64,000 nucleotides of DNA. It comes from Cepaea nemoralis (taxonomy: Eukaryota > Mollusca > Gastropoda > Stylommatophora > Helicidae). The translations under genes and the position numbers were made by a program. The DNA lies in the NCBI GenBank assembly GCA_014155875.1, contig JACEFZ010017415.1, positions 856,001-920,000 on the forward strand. The letters run 5' to 3'. Below the pieces are notes generated by a model. That model was given only the letters and a program-made list of their open reading frames with translations, made no database searches and was not told the origin of the DNA. Shown here piece after piece: positions 1-11,055 of this stretch. The stretch's first letter is position 1. Every line of letters starts with the position of its first letter.

Positions 1-80
1 GGTGATTAGAAACAGTTTTCATTAAAAATAATGGATGGTGTGTGGAAGGACATTCTTTTAAGTTACTTTTTGTTGTTGTA

Positions 81-985
81 CGAATTTAATGAGACACTAC
101 CCGCCAGGAGCTGGGCGAAGCCACGCCGGGTCAGATAGATAGACAGACCCACCTTTTCGCTGCAGTTATCTACAGGCATATGCATTATAATCCTCCTCCT
201 CTCCCCTCCTCCTCCTCCTACCCTCTTCCTCTCCCCCTCCTTCCTCCTCCTCCTCCCTCTTCCTCCTCCTCCTAATCACTCCTCTTCCTTCCTCCTCCTA
301 CTCCCTCCTCCTACCTCCCTTCTCCTCCTCCTCCCTCCACATCCCTCCTCCTCCCTCTTCCTCATCTCCATCTGCCTCCTCCTCCCTCTTCCTCCTCCTC
401 CCTCCTATTCCTCCCTCCTCCTCCTCTCTCTGCCTCTCTCTTCCTCCCTCCTCCTCCTCCCAGCTCCTACTCCTCCTTTTTCTTCTTCTGCTGCTGTTGG
501 GGAAGATGTAAAGATCTTTCAAGTGCTCTTTCTAATGCTTTTTGTAAGTTGGTCTTCGTTTATCTAAGGTTGTTCTAACTGCAACCAATAAATGATTAGA
601 CAGACAGGCAGACAGACAGACAAACAGAGAGGGAGGGACAGACAGACAGACAGACAGTCCGGAACGGGAACTTATGTGACTACTTATATGAATTAAATGA
701 GATGCTCCCCATCAGGTGCTGGGCGAAGCCAGGCCGGATCAGACAGACAGACAAATAGACAGACAGACAGACAGATAGATAGTCGGGAATGGGAACGGGA
801 GCTTATATGACTACTTATTTGAATTAAATGAGATGCTCCATACCAGGGGCTGGGTGATGCCGGGCCGGGTCAGACAGACAGACAGACAGACAGATAGTCG
901 GTAACGGGAACGAGAACTTATATGACATATGAATTAAATGAGATGCTCCCCACCAGGGACTGGGCGAAGCCGGGCCGGGTCAGCT
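81..985. repeat. Minisatellite with (CAGA)n and polypyrimidine blocks
   Basis: A ~55-bp core beginning GAATTAAATGAGATGCTCC and containing CTGGGCGAAGCC..GGGTCAG recurs at about 81, 691, 821 and 928. The later copies are separated by (CAGA)n and by a short GGGAACTTATATGACTA spacer. Between the first and second copy, 185-495 is an almost pure (CCT)n/(CTT)n polypyrimidine tract. The cores diverge by several bases each, so this is an old tandem array. No coding signal is seen; the open frame on the minus strand here is low-complexity Glu/Arg/Gly from the purine strand. Confidence 0.7.
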
Positions 986-986
986 A

Positions 987-1125
<139 letters not shown>

Positions 1126-1215
1126 ATATGTAACAATATATAATATTAGACTTGCTGGCCATTCAATCTATCATAACGTTTAGTAATAGATTAGTTTGCT
1201 TCACTGCTATTTTTG

Positions 1216-1343
1216 GCACTCTTCTGACAGACGGGTCTAAATAGTTCTGCAGTGAATAAGTTAGGGTTTAGGGTTAGGGTTAGTGTTAGTTATATACAAT
1301 TATTCACTGCAGAACTATTTAGACCCGTCTGTCGGAAGAGTGC
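1216..1343. repeat. Hairpin with telomere-like TTAGGG loop
   Basis: Two 44-bp arms (1216-1259 and 1300-1343) are reverse complements with a single mismatch. The 40-bp loop holds TTAGGG, TTTAGGG, TTAGGG and degenerate TTAG/TGTTAG units. Interstitial telomere repeats are common in animal genomes, but here they are framed by a near-perfect inverted repeat. Confidence 0.85.
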
Positions 1344-1874
1344 CCTATTTTTTGGTGCCCATTACTCCCAAATGAAAATGCATTATAGACCTCAGCATGC
1401 CAAGCTCTGCTGCAGCCCACTCCATGCCCTATCCATATTAACTATTAATTTGTCTCTAACCTATTCTCCTTGTGTTTTAGGTCTCCCTCCATTTATTTTG
1501 TCATGTGGGTTCCAGTGGAAGACATTTCTAGTTGAGTAACAGCAAGATCAAGATTCATTTATCAAAAAATTAAAATGCTTATCAATGTATTCTGAGAAAA
1601 AATACCTGACACTGACACCATTCTTAGGTTTACGTTTTCTGTACATTCAAAATAAACCGATTCGATTCATTTCTCTAACCACAGTCAGTAGTAACATATT
1701 TGATTTCACACTGATCATATATGAGTACAGTTACTCTCAGTTACTTAAGTTTTCATATTACTCATTATTACAATAATAATATAATAAATAATAGTACTTA
1801 TTAATAATAATATGGTAATAATAATACTATACACTAAATTAAATTACAGTATTTTTATTTTTAGTATACTATAC

Positions 1875-1992
1875 CTTGCTTAAGTTTTTCCTCGACTCGA
1901 GAATGTCGAAAATGACAGTTAGGTCTTTCACATAAGCCACTGACATAAAAAGGGCAGTTTATGCCTCTAAAATATCCAGAAGATGGAAACAT
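1875..1992 (-). CDS. First coding exon of a REXO1-like CCCH zinc-finger protein
   Basis: The minus-strand ATG at 1992 opens a 39-codon exon, MFPSSGYFRG followed by INCPFYVSGLCERPNCHFRH. It holds a CX7CX4CX3H finger ending in CHFRH, the arrangement at the very N-terminus of REXO1-type RNA exonucleases (family knowledge). The exon stops at AAGCAAG|GTATAG, a good donor (gt at 1874-1873), leaving one base of a codon (phase 1). An alternative upstream in-frame ATG at 2046 would add 18 residues, but the zinc finger near residue 13 fits the family better with the 1992 start. Remaining exons, including the catalytic exonuclease domain, would lie left of position 1 and cannot be checked. The AT-rich stretch left of it (1344-1874) would be intron. 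Confidence 0.55.
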
Positions 1993-2199
1993 CTTTGAAG
2001 AATGAAAGTTTAGACAAAATAGCAAACTTGGTTTGAGTATGTGCAATCAGCGTTAAATTCAAAGTGTTTACATCTAATGGTGGCCATCTTGGTTTTATAA
2101 GGTTTAATAAAATTCCATCTCGTCTTTGAGGAGAAACGAAGAAAATGGAACATGAAAATGTGCGGCTGTGAGATGTTGAACAGCCTAAACTAAGCATAA

Positions 2200-2846
2200 A
2201 CAGCCTTGTTCGATAGTCTCTTTACATTATTGAGGTTATTGGGTTTGTGCTGCAGGCATCTTAATACCAAACCTAAAGGGCAGAATGAGACTGTCTTTAT
2301 AAGTTCTGGACCGTTGGCCACTCTTCACAGGTTCTGGAAAAGTATATCATCATCAATGCATGCTTAGGTTAGACCCTTATGCCACTTATTGATTCAGGTG
2401 TCGTTCACAAAGATGCATTCCCCGCAGTTACAGTACAGGCGTCGTGTTGCAGCCGCATTTCTTAGTTCTGTTGCTGAGCGTTTCCTGCGACCATTTCTCG
2501 CCCTGCATTCTATGCCTTCACTATTTAAACATCCCATTCCCATCGTGAGTTGGAGGTTTCATCAGCAACTCAATTATCAAAAGGAGGACAAGGTCCGATG
2601 GAAAGTGCAATGTCCGGTCAAATTGTGTCCTGTCTGAAGCTGGGGTATTTGGTGTTGGCCAGATCCCTCTCATGTATCGAGAATTTTCTGGGGATGACCG
2701 TTGATATTTATGTGACATTCTGGTATCCTGCGGGATAGACAAGAAAGATTGGTAGTCGATTGACAGTTATAGACAACATTTAACCCATGAGAGGAATTTG
2801 AAGTGGTGCAAGTCATATATTCCACTCGTCGCTAGTGGGTACTGCG
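2200..2846. other. No recognisable gene
   Basis: Mixed-composition sequence between the REXO1-like exon and a CTT microsatellite. Short open frames exist on both strands but overlap each other and show no family motif. It may contain the upstream region of the REXO1-like gene. Confidence 0.4.
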
Positions 2847-3056
2847 CCTTCTTCTTCTTCTTCTTCTTCTTCTTCTTCTTCTTCTTCTTCTTCTTCTTCT
2901 TCTTCTTCTTCTTCTTCTTCTTCTTCTTCTTCTTCTGCTGCTGCTGCTCCTCCTCCTCCTTCTTCTTCTTCTTCTTCTTCCTCCTCCTCCTCCTTCTTCT
3001 TCTTCTTCTTCTCTTCTTCTTCTTCTTCTTCTTCTTCTTCTTCTTCTTCTTCTTCC
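2847..3056. repeat. (CTT)n/(CTG)n/(CCT)n trinucleotide tract
   Basis: About 210 bases of pyrimidine-only trinucleotides with small CTG and CCT interruptions. All open frames here are homopolymeric (Phe, Ser, Leu, or Arg/Glu on the other strand) and are not genes. Confidence 0.95.
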
Positions 3057-3117
3057 AGTTAACTCACAAGGAGAACTGGCTACTGGCATCAGAATAAAAC
3101 AGTCCACATTCTTTAGG

Positions 3118-3315
3118 TATGCCATGAGAAGGGGAAAACTGGAATATGTCGTCACAACGGAAAAGATGGAGGGGAAGAAAGGCACAGTAAGACCTATAGA
3201 GAAGATGTTGGACAGTTTGATATCATGGCTGGAGGAACATCCGTATCGGAAATGATTGGCATCACACGAAACAGGGGGATGTAGACGACATGATTACCAA
3301 CGCCAGCATGGACTA
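3118..3315 (+). mobile_element. LINE RT 3' fragment (family B/F type)
   Basis: The plus frame reads RRGKLEYVVTTEKMEGKKG then PIEKMLDSLISWL, matching the post-RT tail of family B (compare 38200-38420 minus: RIEALENIVTTGKIEGK). It is a short decayed fragment. Confidence 0.55.
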
Positions 3316-3399
3316 TAAAAAAGGTGTTGCTTATCATTAAGCTTTCCACGTGCACTTGTCTGTCTTAATCTCCCCCGACTACTAGTATTCTCTAACATA

Positions 3400-3665
3400 A
3401 CAGAGGAGGGGTTTGTGTGGCAAAGTGGTGAAGCCGACTGAGGTGTGCTCAGAAGGTCGCGGATTCGTTTACTCGGTTTACGAGTAAAAAAAAATTTCGG
3501 AAACCACTGGGGGTCGTCGCGGAACTAGTCAGTTCTGGCTCTTGGTAGGCGGCTGGCTGTTCTCCGGAGAGAGACCAAGTTATATTTGATAAAACCTGGT
3601 GCAGTGAAGTCAGCCCTCTTGCCTTTGACAGCCTCTCCTAGCCAACACACGAATCTATGTTCTCA
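3400..3665 (+). mobile_element. tRNA-derived SINE
   Basis: The head GTGTGGCAAAGTGGTGAAGCC resembles a tRNA A box, and GGTCGCGGATTCG lies about 30 bases on at the B-box position. An A-rich stretch and a body follow. The B box is degenerate, so this is an old copy. Confidence 0.5.
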
Positions 3666-3699
3666 ATATTCATGATAATGTTCAGATTAGTTTGTTTTG

Positions 3700-3832
3700 T
3701 TCTTTAAACATATCATTATAACCGAAATATCGGTCAGGTGGCGCGTTCTTTACGTATTTCTTTACGTATTTCTTTAAACATATCATTATAACCGAAATAT
3801 CGGACAGGTGGCACGTTCTTTACGTATTTCTT
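3700..3832. repeat. Tandem duplication of ~78 bp
   Basis: A unit containing AAACATATCATTATAACCG and then AAATATCGGTCAGGTGGC and TTCTTTACGTATTTC is present twice with few changes. The following 3833-4250 shows no gene. Confidence 0.75.
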
Positions 3833-4254
3833 GTTTTTGTTTTTCTTAGTCTTTATTGTATAATTTTTCTTTATTTTCCTAATATAGTTCCCCATTCATT
3901 CATAAGTAGGATATGTTATTTGCTTATTCTGTGATTTCTGTTCACATGGCCTGAGATACTTATAAGCAGCGGAGGAATGGCCAGAATGATAGTTTGTCCG
4001 ATGGAGTGGGCCCCATTAAACATTAGTAGACAGTTTGTTCAAAATATGGATGACCTGTTAGTCTTGGTAACCAATATTTGCAGACCCAGTCCGCCACTGC
4101 TTATAAGGTATGTGCGGGTTTTCGTGCTTGTCCGCAAGAGCTCAACATACCGCTTTGTTTCATGTTATAATCTCTCTGTTTCTTCTCTTCTGTTTATTTT
4201 AGCACACATGTTTCAGTTGTATTTTCCTTATGGTACTAATGAGTTTAGTTGATC

Positions 4255-4745
4255 TAAGAAACGACATCACTGCACTCAGGACATTCCCACAGTCGCTCCT
4301 TCCCCTCACTCAACAGCCACGAAGAGTCATACTGATAATTGTTCCAACTGTCATCTGATTGAAAGTTCTCCTGATCTTCCCTCTCAGTTTTTAAAATCGT
4401 CCAGAACCCCCGTCAATCTCCCGCCATATCATTCTCTCCATATACGGATTCTCAGTCTGTTCCACCGCTTTATCAGCCTGGTCCCACAGGCGCCCATCCA
4501 CTTCTCCCTTGTCCATAAGTAATCTACCACCGAGAGGTGCATTCCATGCAAGCTTATCAGCCTGTTCATTCCCCCCGCACTCCCGATGACCAGGGCAGAA
4601 GATCCATAATTTTTTTTTACAATCTGCGACCTCTGAAGCGAGGCAAGCCATTTTGCACGAAACATTCCTTTCTCCACTTTCAAAGCATAGTCCATGAATG
4701 AATACAAAGTGTGTTGCTGCGGTGATGAGTAAAATTGTGACACTT
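4255..4745 (-). mobile_element. Family D LINE, 3' RNase H fragment
   Basis: Minus-strand frames give KVEKGMFRAKWLASLQRSQIV and then WIFCPGHRECGGNEQADKLA, the last RNase H motif (H..GNE.AD). The tail matches the end of family D at 14060-14480. It is frameshifted several times and 5' truncated. Confidence 0.75.
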
Positions 4746-4934
4746 GCAGCTTTTAATTTCTTCTCTGTTTACAATGTTATCAAAAATCTTCGAAAGATCA
4801 CACCTCCATCGCCTCTGGTCTTCACTGTTTCGTTATTCAGCCCAGCACCCTTTAAAAAAAAAGACGTAAAAGTGCATAAAAGTCCCCCTTTTCCTCGACT
4901 TGAGCGTATTGTGCACATGGTGCTAGCCCCTACT

Positions 4935-5155
4935 TTAACACACAATCCGACACTTGAGGGCTGACGTGGTCAATATTACGCAGGCCATCCCCACTTACCG
5001 AGATATTTCCCGGTATCAATTTGTAGGCTGGGTCGGCCTGGAAGCCCAAGTCAATTTTACACATCGGCCTCGATGCCGATTCGAACTCGTGACCGGAGGG
5101 TCAGCAGGAAGCGTGCTAGCCACTGCACTAGCGCAGCTTCCACTGAAGTACACGC
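4935..5155 (-). mobile_element. tRNA-derived SINE, minus strand
   Basis: On the minus strand, GCTAGTGCAGTGGCTAGCAC (A box) is followed by ACGAGTTCGAATCGG (B box) at tRNA spacing, then a SINE body. No gene is seen between here and 5600. Confidence 0.65.
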
Positions 5156-5599
5156 CAACAAGCATTCAGTAAGCAGGTTTATGTACTTATTTCATATGTG
5201 CGTTTACCTCATGGGACCACTGACCCTAACCCGTGTACACCGCCGGTGACTCGGCAACCTAGCAGCAAACTCTGAGATAACAGGCTCACCATTAGAAGGT
5301 GTTGCCATGGATACATATGAACAAGAGATAAGTCCTTACTCTTAACATCTTCTTTGCATCGCTCCATACTTCTATGAGAAGATCATCTTTTCATCTTCGT
5401 TGGCTAAATCATTGTTCTTTTCTCTCTTTCCAGAATTGTTGATGGTTGGTTGGATTTTGCAGTTCAAGTTTGAGATAGCCAGGCCCACGCTAACCCGCCC
5501 TAGTCGCCTTGTATTACTAAGAGAAGATAAGCAACTAACATGCCCACATACCACGGAGTCACGACCGATGACAGGCAGTCATTGAAAAGACACTCAACA

Positions 5600-6230
5600 A
5601 GGTCTGCTCTATCAACAGGAGCCAACAGTATGATAACCATCCTGAGAAAACTTAAGCGGAATCACACGGGAAGACAGTAGGAACATCTAAGGTTTACCAA
5701 CAGAGAATGCTGCCATATCTGCAAATGGATCTGCATCAAGTACAATACTCCAAGAGCTGGAAAAGCTGCAAAATCAAACAATTAGAGTCACTAATGGGGT
5801 GATAAAACAACCACATTAGTGGAGATGAAGAAAATGAGGATAACAAGCACTGAGAAAACGCAGAGATACGAAGATGGACATGCAAGAAGAAAAGTTCCTC
5901 GTGTGCCGCGCAACTCTATAAAGAACATATTTTCAAAACCTAGCAATAGGGCATTTGAAAAGAAGCAATTTTACATATCAACCAAACGACTCTGCAGACA
6001 AACCACAGACCTATCTGCGCTCTATAGTCCTCTGAAAGCTATGCCAGAAAAGGCCTCGCGGAGAGGGGAACACGGACTACCAGTAAACATGGAGAGGGGA
6101 AGATAGACTACCAGTCCACATCATAAGTAAAAGGAATATTCGACAAGAAAGAACAGAACAGTGTACAACGCAGAACATCCACTCTCAATTTTATTGACGA
6201 TGAATACCAAAGAGATCTTTGGATGCTACT
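5600..6230 (+). mobile_element. Family A LINE, inverted RT/RNase H fragment
   Basis: Plus-strand sequence resembles family A at about 41250-41830, with several deletions. At 6230 the homology switches abruptly to the minus strand, giving a head-on junction between two pieces of the same element. This is what twin-priming inversion during retrotransposition can leave. Confidence 0.65.
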
Positions 6231-6785
6231 TGAATTTTGTATACACGTGGTTGCGTAATCTATTGTGTCCCGTTTCGAGGTGCAGAATAATGACTTGTTC
6301 TGGTCTGTCCATAATGTGGTAGTCGTCTTGGGCCGGTTTTGGTGGCTTTCTGACTGATTTGATCATTCTTTTTTCTTTTGGTGGTATGTAACGGGCACAT
6401 CAGGCTATTCCTTTTTTGCTCCTTCCTTAGGCAATCGATCAGCTCTGTCGTTTCCAGGTATTCCACAGTGGGATGGTATCCACTGTATGGTGACCTTATG
6501 CTGAGTGTTAACTCCAGAAAATAGTGTCCTTAGTACTGGCAATTTCCCATAGAGGAGCACCCCGAGTACTGATTTTGCATCTGTAAATAACACTACAGTT
6601 GTGTACCATGGCTGGTATTTAGTAATCTCTCTGTTACTATCTTGATTGCCTCAATTTCAGCATCATAGTTATGGCAGAACTTTCCTGTTGGTACTCTGGC
6701 CATGCCCCTAGTATTATTTGGTATTCTATGTACACTCCCGCTCCTCCATTTCGAACAGCATTTTGTGCTGGCTCATCTGTGTTTG
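6231..6785 (-). mobile_element. Family A LINE copy 1, RNase H part
   Basis: Minus-strand RNase H with the motifs LFTDAKSVLGVLL and IQWIPSHCGIPGNDRADRLP, then Y.RIPNNTRGMARVPT-like sequence. It is separated from its RT part (8168-11055) by the family E insertion at 6786-8175. The element's own CATCTGTGT target stretch is found on both sides of that insertion. Confidence 0.8.
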
Positions 6786-8175
6786 GTCTCCAAATTAACA
6801 CCGCCAAAACAAAAACTATTGATCTTACCAACAGTTCACACTACATCAAATTAAACAACCACGTTCTTGAAAAACTTCCGGTCTCCAGCATGGCGGTTAC
6901 ACATTGAACCGCTACGGCCTCTGGAGTATTTATCTTTGTGGCTGCGGTTTGCATTTCGTATTTTCCTCATGTTGGACTGGTAGTATATGGTTCCGTCCCC
7001 CTGCTACTGAGTGAGTGCGTGGCGCGACTCTGTGAGCTGTGATATTCACGTGAAATGGATCTACGTGTCCGCTTTTGTTTATACAGTGCCCTGCATGTTC
7101 GGAACAATGGCTACTGGCTGTTGCTGAATTGACTGATTTGCGTTTTCGGCATTTTTCAGGAGACTCCTGGGAGTTGGCGCTGGAGCTACGGAGTTCGTGC
7201 TTAATGCGACGCTTTCGGCGGGTCGCCCTGCGGATAGAGACAGAGCCATGTGAGAAAACCCGGGTCATTGAGGTCTTTCTGGTGACTGCCGATTCCATCG
7301 ACGATGAACTGTGGTTTTCGTGGAGGACTTTTGTATTGGCATTCTGGCGGCGGCATTATATGCACAGTGTAACTGTGCGGGCTGTTGGATTGCCGAGACT
7401 CCTGTCTGTTCCACTTTTCACACTGGACAGTGGGGGGAATTTTGTGTGACATTCACTGGCACAGGAACGGAGCATAATGGGGACGACCCGTTGCCGTGAA
7501 GTTGGAACCTCGACTAACTAACTAACTAACTAACTAGTCCTTGAAAAAGTCAACAGCTCCACGTACCTAGGAAGCAAAATGACATCTACAGAAGACTCAA
7601 CACAAGAAATATCATCTAGAATCGCACTGGCATCTGGCGCCTTCAATAAACTGTCAAACATCTGGAAGTCAAAGACACTCAGCAAACACAGGAAATTTAA
7701 AATCTTCAACTCTTGTGTGATTCCAGTGTTAACGTATGGATGTGAACGTTGGAAGTCAGCGGTAGCTTTAGATTAAAAATTAGACAATTTTGAGAACAAA
7801 TGTCTTAGAAGAATTCTAAACCTCCACTTGACAGATTTTAGAACCAATACGCAAATAAGACAAGAGACTAAGCAAGATATTGTATACATTATATAAGAAA
7901 ATGCCGTTGGAACTACATCAGCCATGTACTCAGAATGGACAAGACAAGACCCCCCCCCCCCCTACCAAGCCCTCATATGGACACCGTTAGGGAAAAGAAA
8001 ACGGGGAAGACCAAGAGAGTCCCTGCGTAGAACCATCATCAGAGAGGGCTCATTCAACTGCTAAACAAACATCCAAGATCTACAACAGGTGGCAGCGAAC
8101 CGCCAGACATGGAGAGCCATGACTTCTGCCCTATGCTCCGCTTTGGGCTCAAGAGGAAAGATTAACTAACATCTG
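6786..8175 (+). mobile_element. Family E LINE 3' end inserted in family A
   Basis: Plus-strand RT tail: LQINTAKTKTIDL before the inner insertion, then VNSSTYLGSKMTSTEDSTQ, NSCVIPVLTYGCERW and IWTPLGKRKRGRPRESLRRT after it. This is the post-RT region of an L2/RTE-like element. It carries a stop after about residue 65 of the second piece, frameshifts and a C10-12 tract at 7951. CATCTGTGT is duplicated at both borders and lies in the RNase H region of family A. A 662-bp element is nested inside at 6875-7536. Confidence 0.75.
6875..7536 (+). mobile_element. (AACT)n-tailed ~660-bp retroelement, copy 1
   Basis: It starts CTTCCGGTC and ends CTCGACTAACTAACTAAC. It is flanked by 12-bp direct repeats, GTTCTTGAAAAA and GTCCTTGAAAAA (one mismatch), inside the family E RT. 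The copy in 18S has the same 5' end, the same tail and nearly the same length (666 bp), so this is a full unit. No tRNA-like A/B boxes are seen; the head contains CATGGCGG, a YY1-like core. The plus strand has a 124-codon open frame of unknown meaning. Confidence 0.8.
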
Positions 8176-11055
8176 TGTAGACTCGGATCCAGAAGTCCTG
8201 TGGGTATTCTTCATCAAGGAAGCTGCGAGTGGCTATTCTGCGCTGTCACTGTTCTGTTCTTCCATGTCAAATATTCCTCTCACTTTTGTCTGGATTTGTG
8301 ATATTCTATGTTCATCTTTCCATGGAGTTCGCTCTGGGATAGTTTTCAGGGAGATACCAACTGTGGGCAAATCGGTGGTTTCTCTGCAGAGTCATTCGGC
8401 CTGGTGGATGAAACTGCTTCTTTTCAACTACCCCATAGCTAAGTTTTCAAATCTGTTCTTCGTAGGGTAGCCTGGCAAGCTGAGGAACTTTTCTGCTTGT
8501 ATTATAGTTTTCGTATCTCTGCGCTCTCTCAGTGCTTGTGTCCTCCCCATCTTCTCCATCTCTACTATAGGGGTTGATCGCATCCCTCCTGTGGTGACTC
8601 TAAGTGCTTGATTTTGCACCTTGTCCAACTCTTGTAGTGTGTTTTTTTTATGCTGATCACCACGCAGTTGACCCCTATTCCAGGTGTGGTCGTATGCTCT
8701 GTTGATAAACTTTGCTAAGTATTTTCCCACTGGCTCCCCATGTGGTTCCACTTAGTTTTCTCAGGATGGTGTGTTGATGTGCTTTCTCCATGTCAGCCTG
8801 CCATCAAATGTTACTCCAAGGTATAAGGGTTCTTTATCTTCTTGTAGGGGTGTTCCATTTATCTGGATGGTCCCTGCCTTTTGTTTTGGAGAGAGGGTAA
8901 ATAGGGTGGTGCTGCACTTGTCAGTGTTTATGCTGACACACCATCTATTTGCCCATGCAACAAATGTTTTCTACAGCTCTTTGTAGTAATCTGGTGGCCA
9001 CTGATGCATGTTCATTTGTGCTCCATAGAGCCAGGTCATCAGCGTACATTGCCGCTTTAATTCCATGCGGTAGATTAGCAACAAGATCATTGATAAAGAT
9101 TAGAAAAAGTGTGGGGGACAAGACTCTTTGGCCTCTGTTCCTAGGTTCCTGACCATTTCATTGGAGATACCATCAGCTCCTGGTGACTTTCTCATTTTCA
9201 GGTTTGATATAGCTAGCTCCAGTTCGCGGATTGTGAGAGGTGCCTCCAGAACCTCGTGTACTATTTCCTTCTGTCCTGTATGTTGCCATTTCTCTCGAAT
9301 CTCGTGTTGTTTCTCTGGACTAATTTCGATATTGTTATCTTGTGTGAAAGAAACCGGAAAATGGTCAGCTGCTTGCTTTCCTGTTAAGATGTTTCCGTCT
9401 TTAAATAGTGCAATTTTTGAGTTTCTCCCTGTGCCCTCATCGTTAAGTTGTTTTATTAGCTTCCACAACTTCCTTGTCTCAGAGAGTTCAGAGACTCTGT
9501 TTTCTCCTGCCAGCTTTTTCGTCTAGCTTGCAGCTTGGCTCTTTGAAATTTGGCTTTTGTGTGCTGGTATTTATTGTGGTGCTCTTGACTCTCCTTGCTG
9601 TCTTCACACTTCCACAACATTATGCAACTGTTCCAGTTCACTACTCCAGCAGGGTTTATATTGTTTACGGGCTTCTCTTGGTACTGTTTCTCGTGCTGCC
9701 TGTAGTATGTATTTCCCAAACTCTCCAACTACTTTATTTATGTCTTTCTCAGTATCAAGGTTTCTAACCAGTATGCTGGTGCGATGCTTGTACATTGCCC
9801 AGTCTGCTTTCTTGCAATTTCACCTCGAGAGGGTGCTGCTTTCACTTACAAGCTTATTTTCTACAGTTAGAAAGACTGGCCGATGGTCATTGCCACCAAG
9901 CTGTTTCCCAACGATTCGTGTAATGTTCCACTCCAGGTCTGGTGAATGAAAAGCCAGGTCAGGTGTAGTTGTAGTGTGCCATGATCTCGAGTAGAAACTT
10001 TGTGGGTTGGACGGCTTGTTAATAAAGATGAATCTGTTCTCACCCTGCCAGTCTTCCAGTCTCTCTCCTCTCTGGTCCATGTGATCATAGCCCCAGCTCT
10101 GCGAGTGGCTGATGAAGTCGCCACACACAATCATTTTTTCTGTTAATAGTAGTGTGTCCAGTGCCTGTGGGCGGTCACTTGGACAGTAGTAATTGATCAG
10201 ATGTAGGTCTGCATTGCCTGTCTTAAGTTTAAGTGTCTGATACTCAGCCCCTTGCATGTAAACTTCAATTTGAAAAGCAGTGCTGTTATTTTTTTATAAG
10301 GGTCAATATCCCACCCTTTCGCCTGTCCTTTCGGTCGGATCGGTAAAACTGGTACCCTCTGATTTTGAAGACTATATTTTCGTTGAGGTGAGTTTCTTGC
10401 AAGCAACATACGTTTACTTTTTCTTGGTCCAAGATGTTTTCTAGTTCAATTTTTTTGGTTTTTGTTTTTGTTTTGCTGACTCTCTCCGGATTCCAGTGAA
10501 TGATTTTTAGTCTTTGTTTAGTATGGTCAGACGCTCTATTCTCAGGTCCCCTGGCTCCACAGGACATCTGAGAAGGACCTCCAGTAGCTGTAGTTGGACC
10601 CTTTCGAGGCATAGGGCCCGCCAATGCACCTGCCTGTGGTCCAAAGCAGGGCGAGCACCATAACATTTAGCAGTAGTCGACATATTTCATTACGCGTGAT
10701 TGCGTGGCATCCTGATTTCTGTGGTGCGCCTTCTGGCTGGTTGCCTCCGTCTTCAGCACCTTTCCTTTGCTAGAGCAGACTGTGGTCTTACTCGAGTTTA
10801 GGTATGTAGGCACGCACACACGTGTCTACGCATGCATGTACGTGCATACACATCTAGAGCGTTCTGGTTATTTCTAGGCGCCAGTGACTCGCCACCGCAC
10901 CTTCTCCTGTTAGTTAAAACAGCTCCGCCACGAGAAGGCCAGGAGTTCGACTTTTACTGCATAGGTGATGAATGCACGAGCCGTTGGGGTATTTATGCAA
11001 GGTTGGGCGCTCACCCCAACTCCGCCCCCGGCTACATGCAGCAACATTTGGAACC
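8168..11055 (-). mobile_element. Family A LINE copy 1, endonuclease/RT part
   Basis: Running leftwards from a 5' end at 11055 (GGTTCC on the minus strand, shared by all three copies), the minus strand encodes an APE-type endonuclease (CCLQETHLNENIVF; GDF.SHSQSWGYDHMDQRG; DHRPVFLTVENK), then RT (MRKSPGADGISNEMVRNLG) and a thumb region (LDKVQNQALRVTTGGMRS). Multiple frameshifts and stops break it. It ends beside the Y.DGS RNase H start, where family E inserted. Confidence 0.85.

Noticed and set aside
2832..3185. Open frames of poly-Phe, poly-Ser and poly-Arg/Glu
   Set aside because: Pure translation of a CTT/CCT microsatellite in all frames; no other coding signal.
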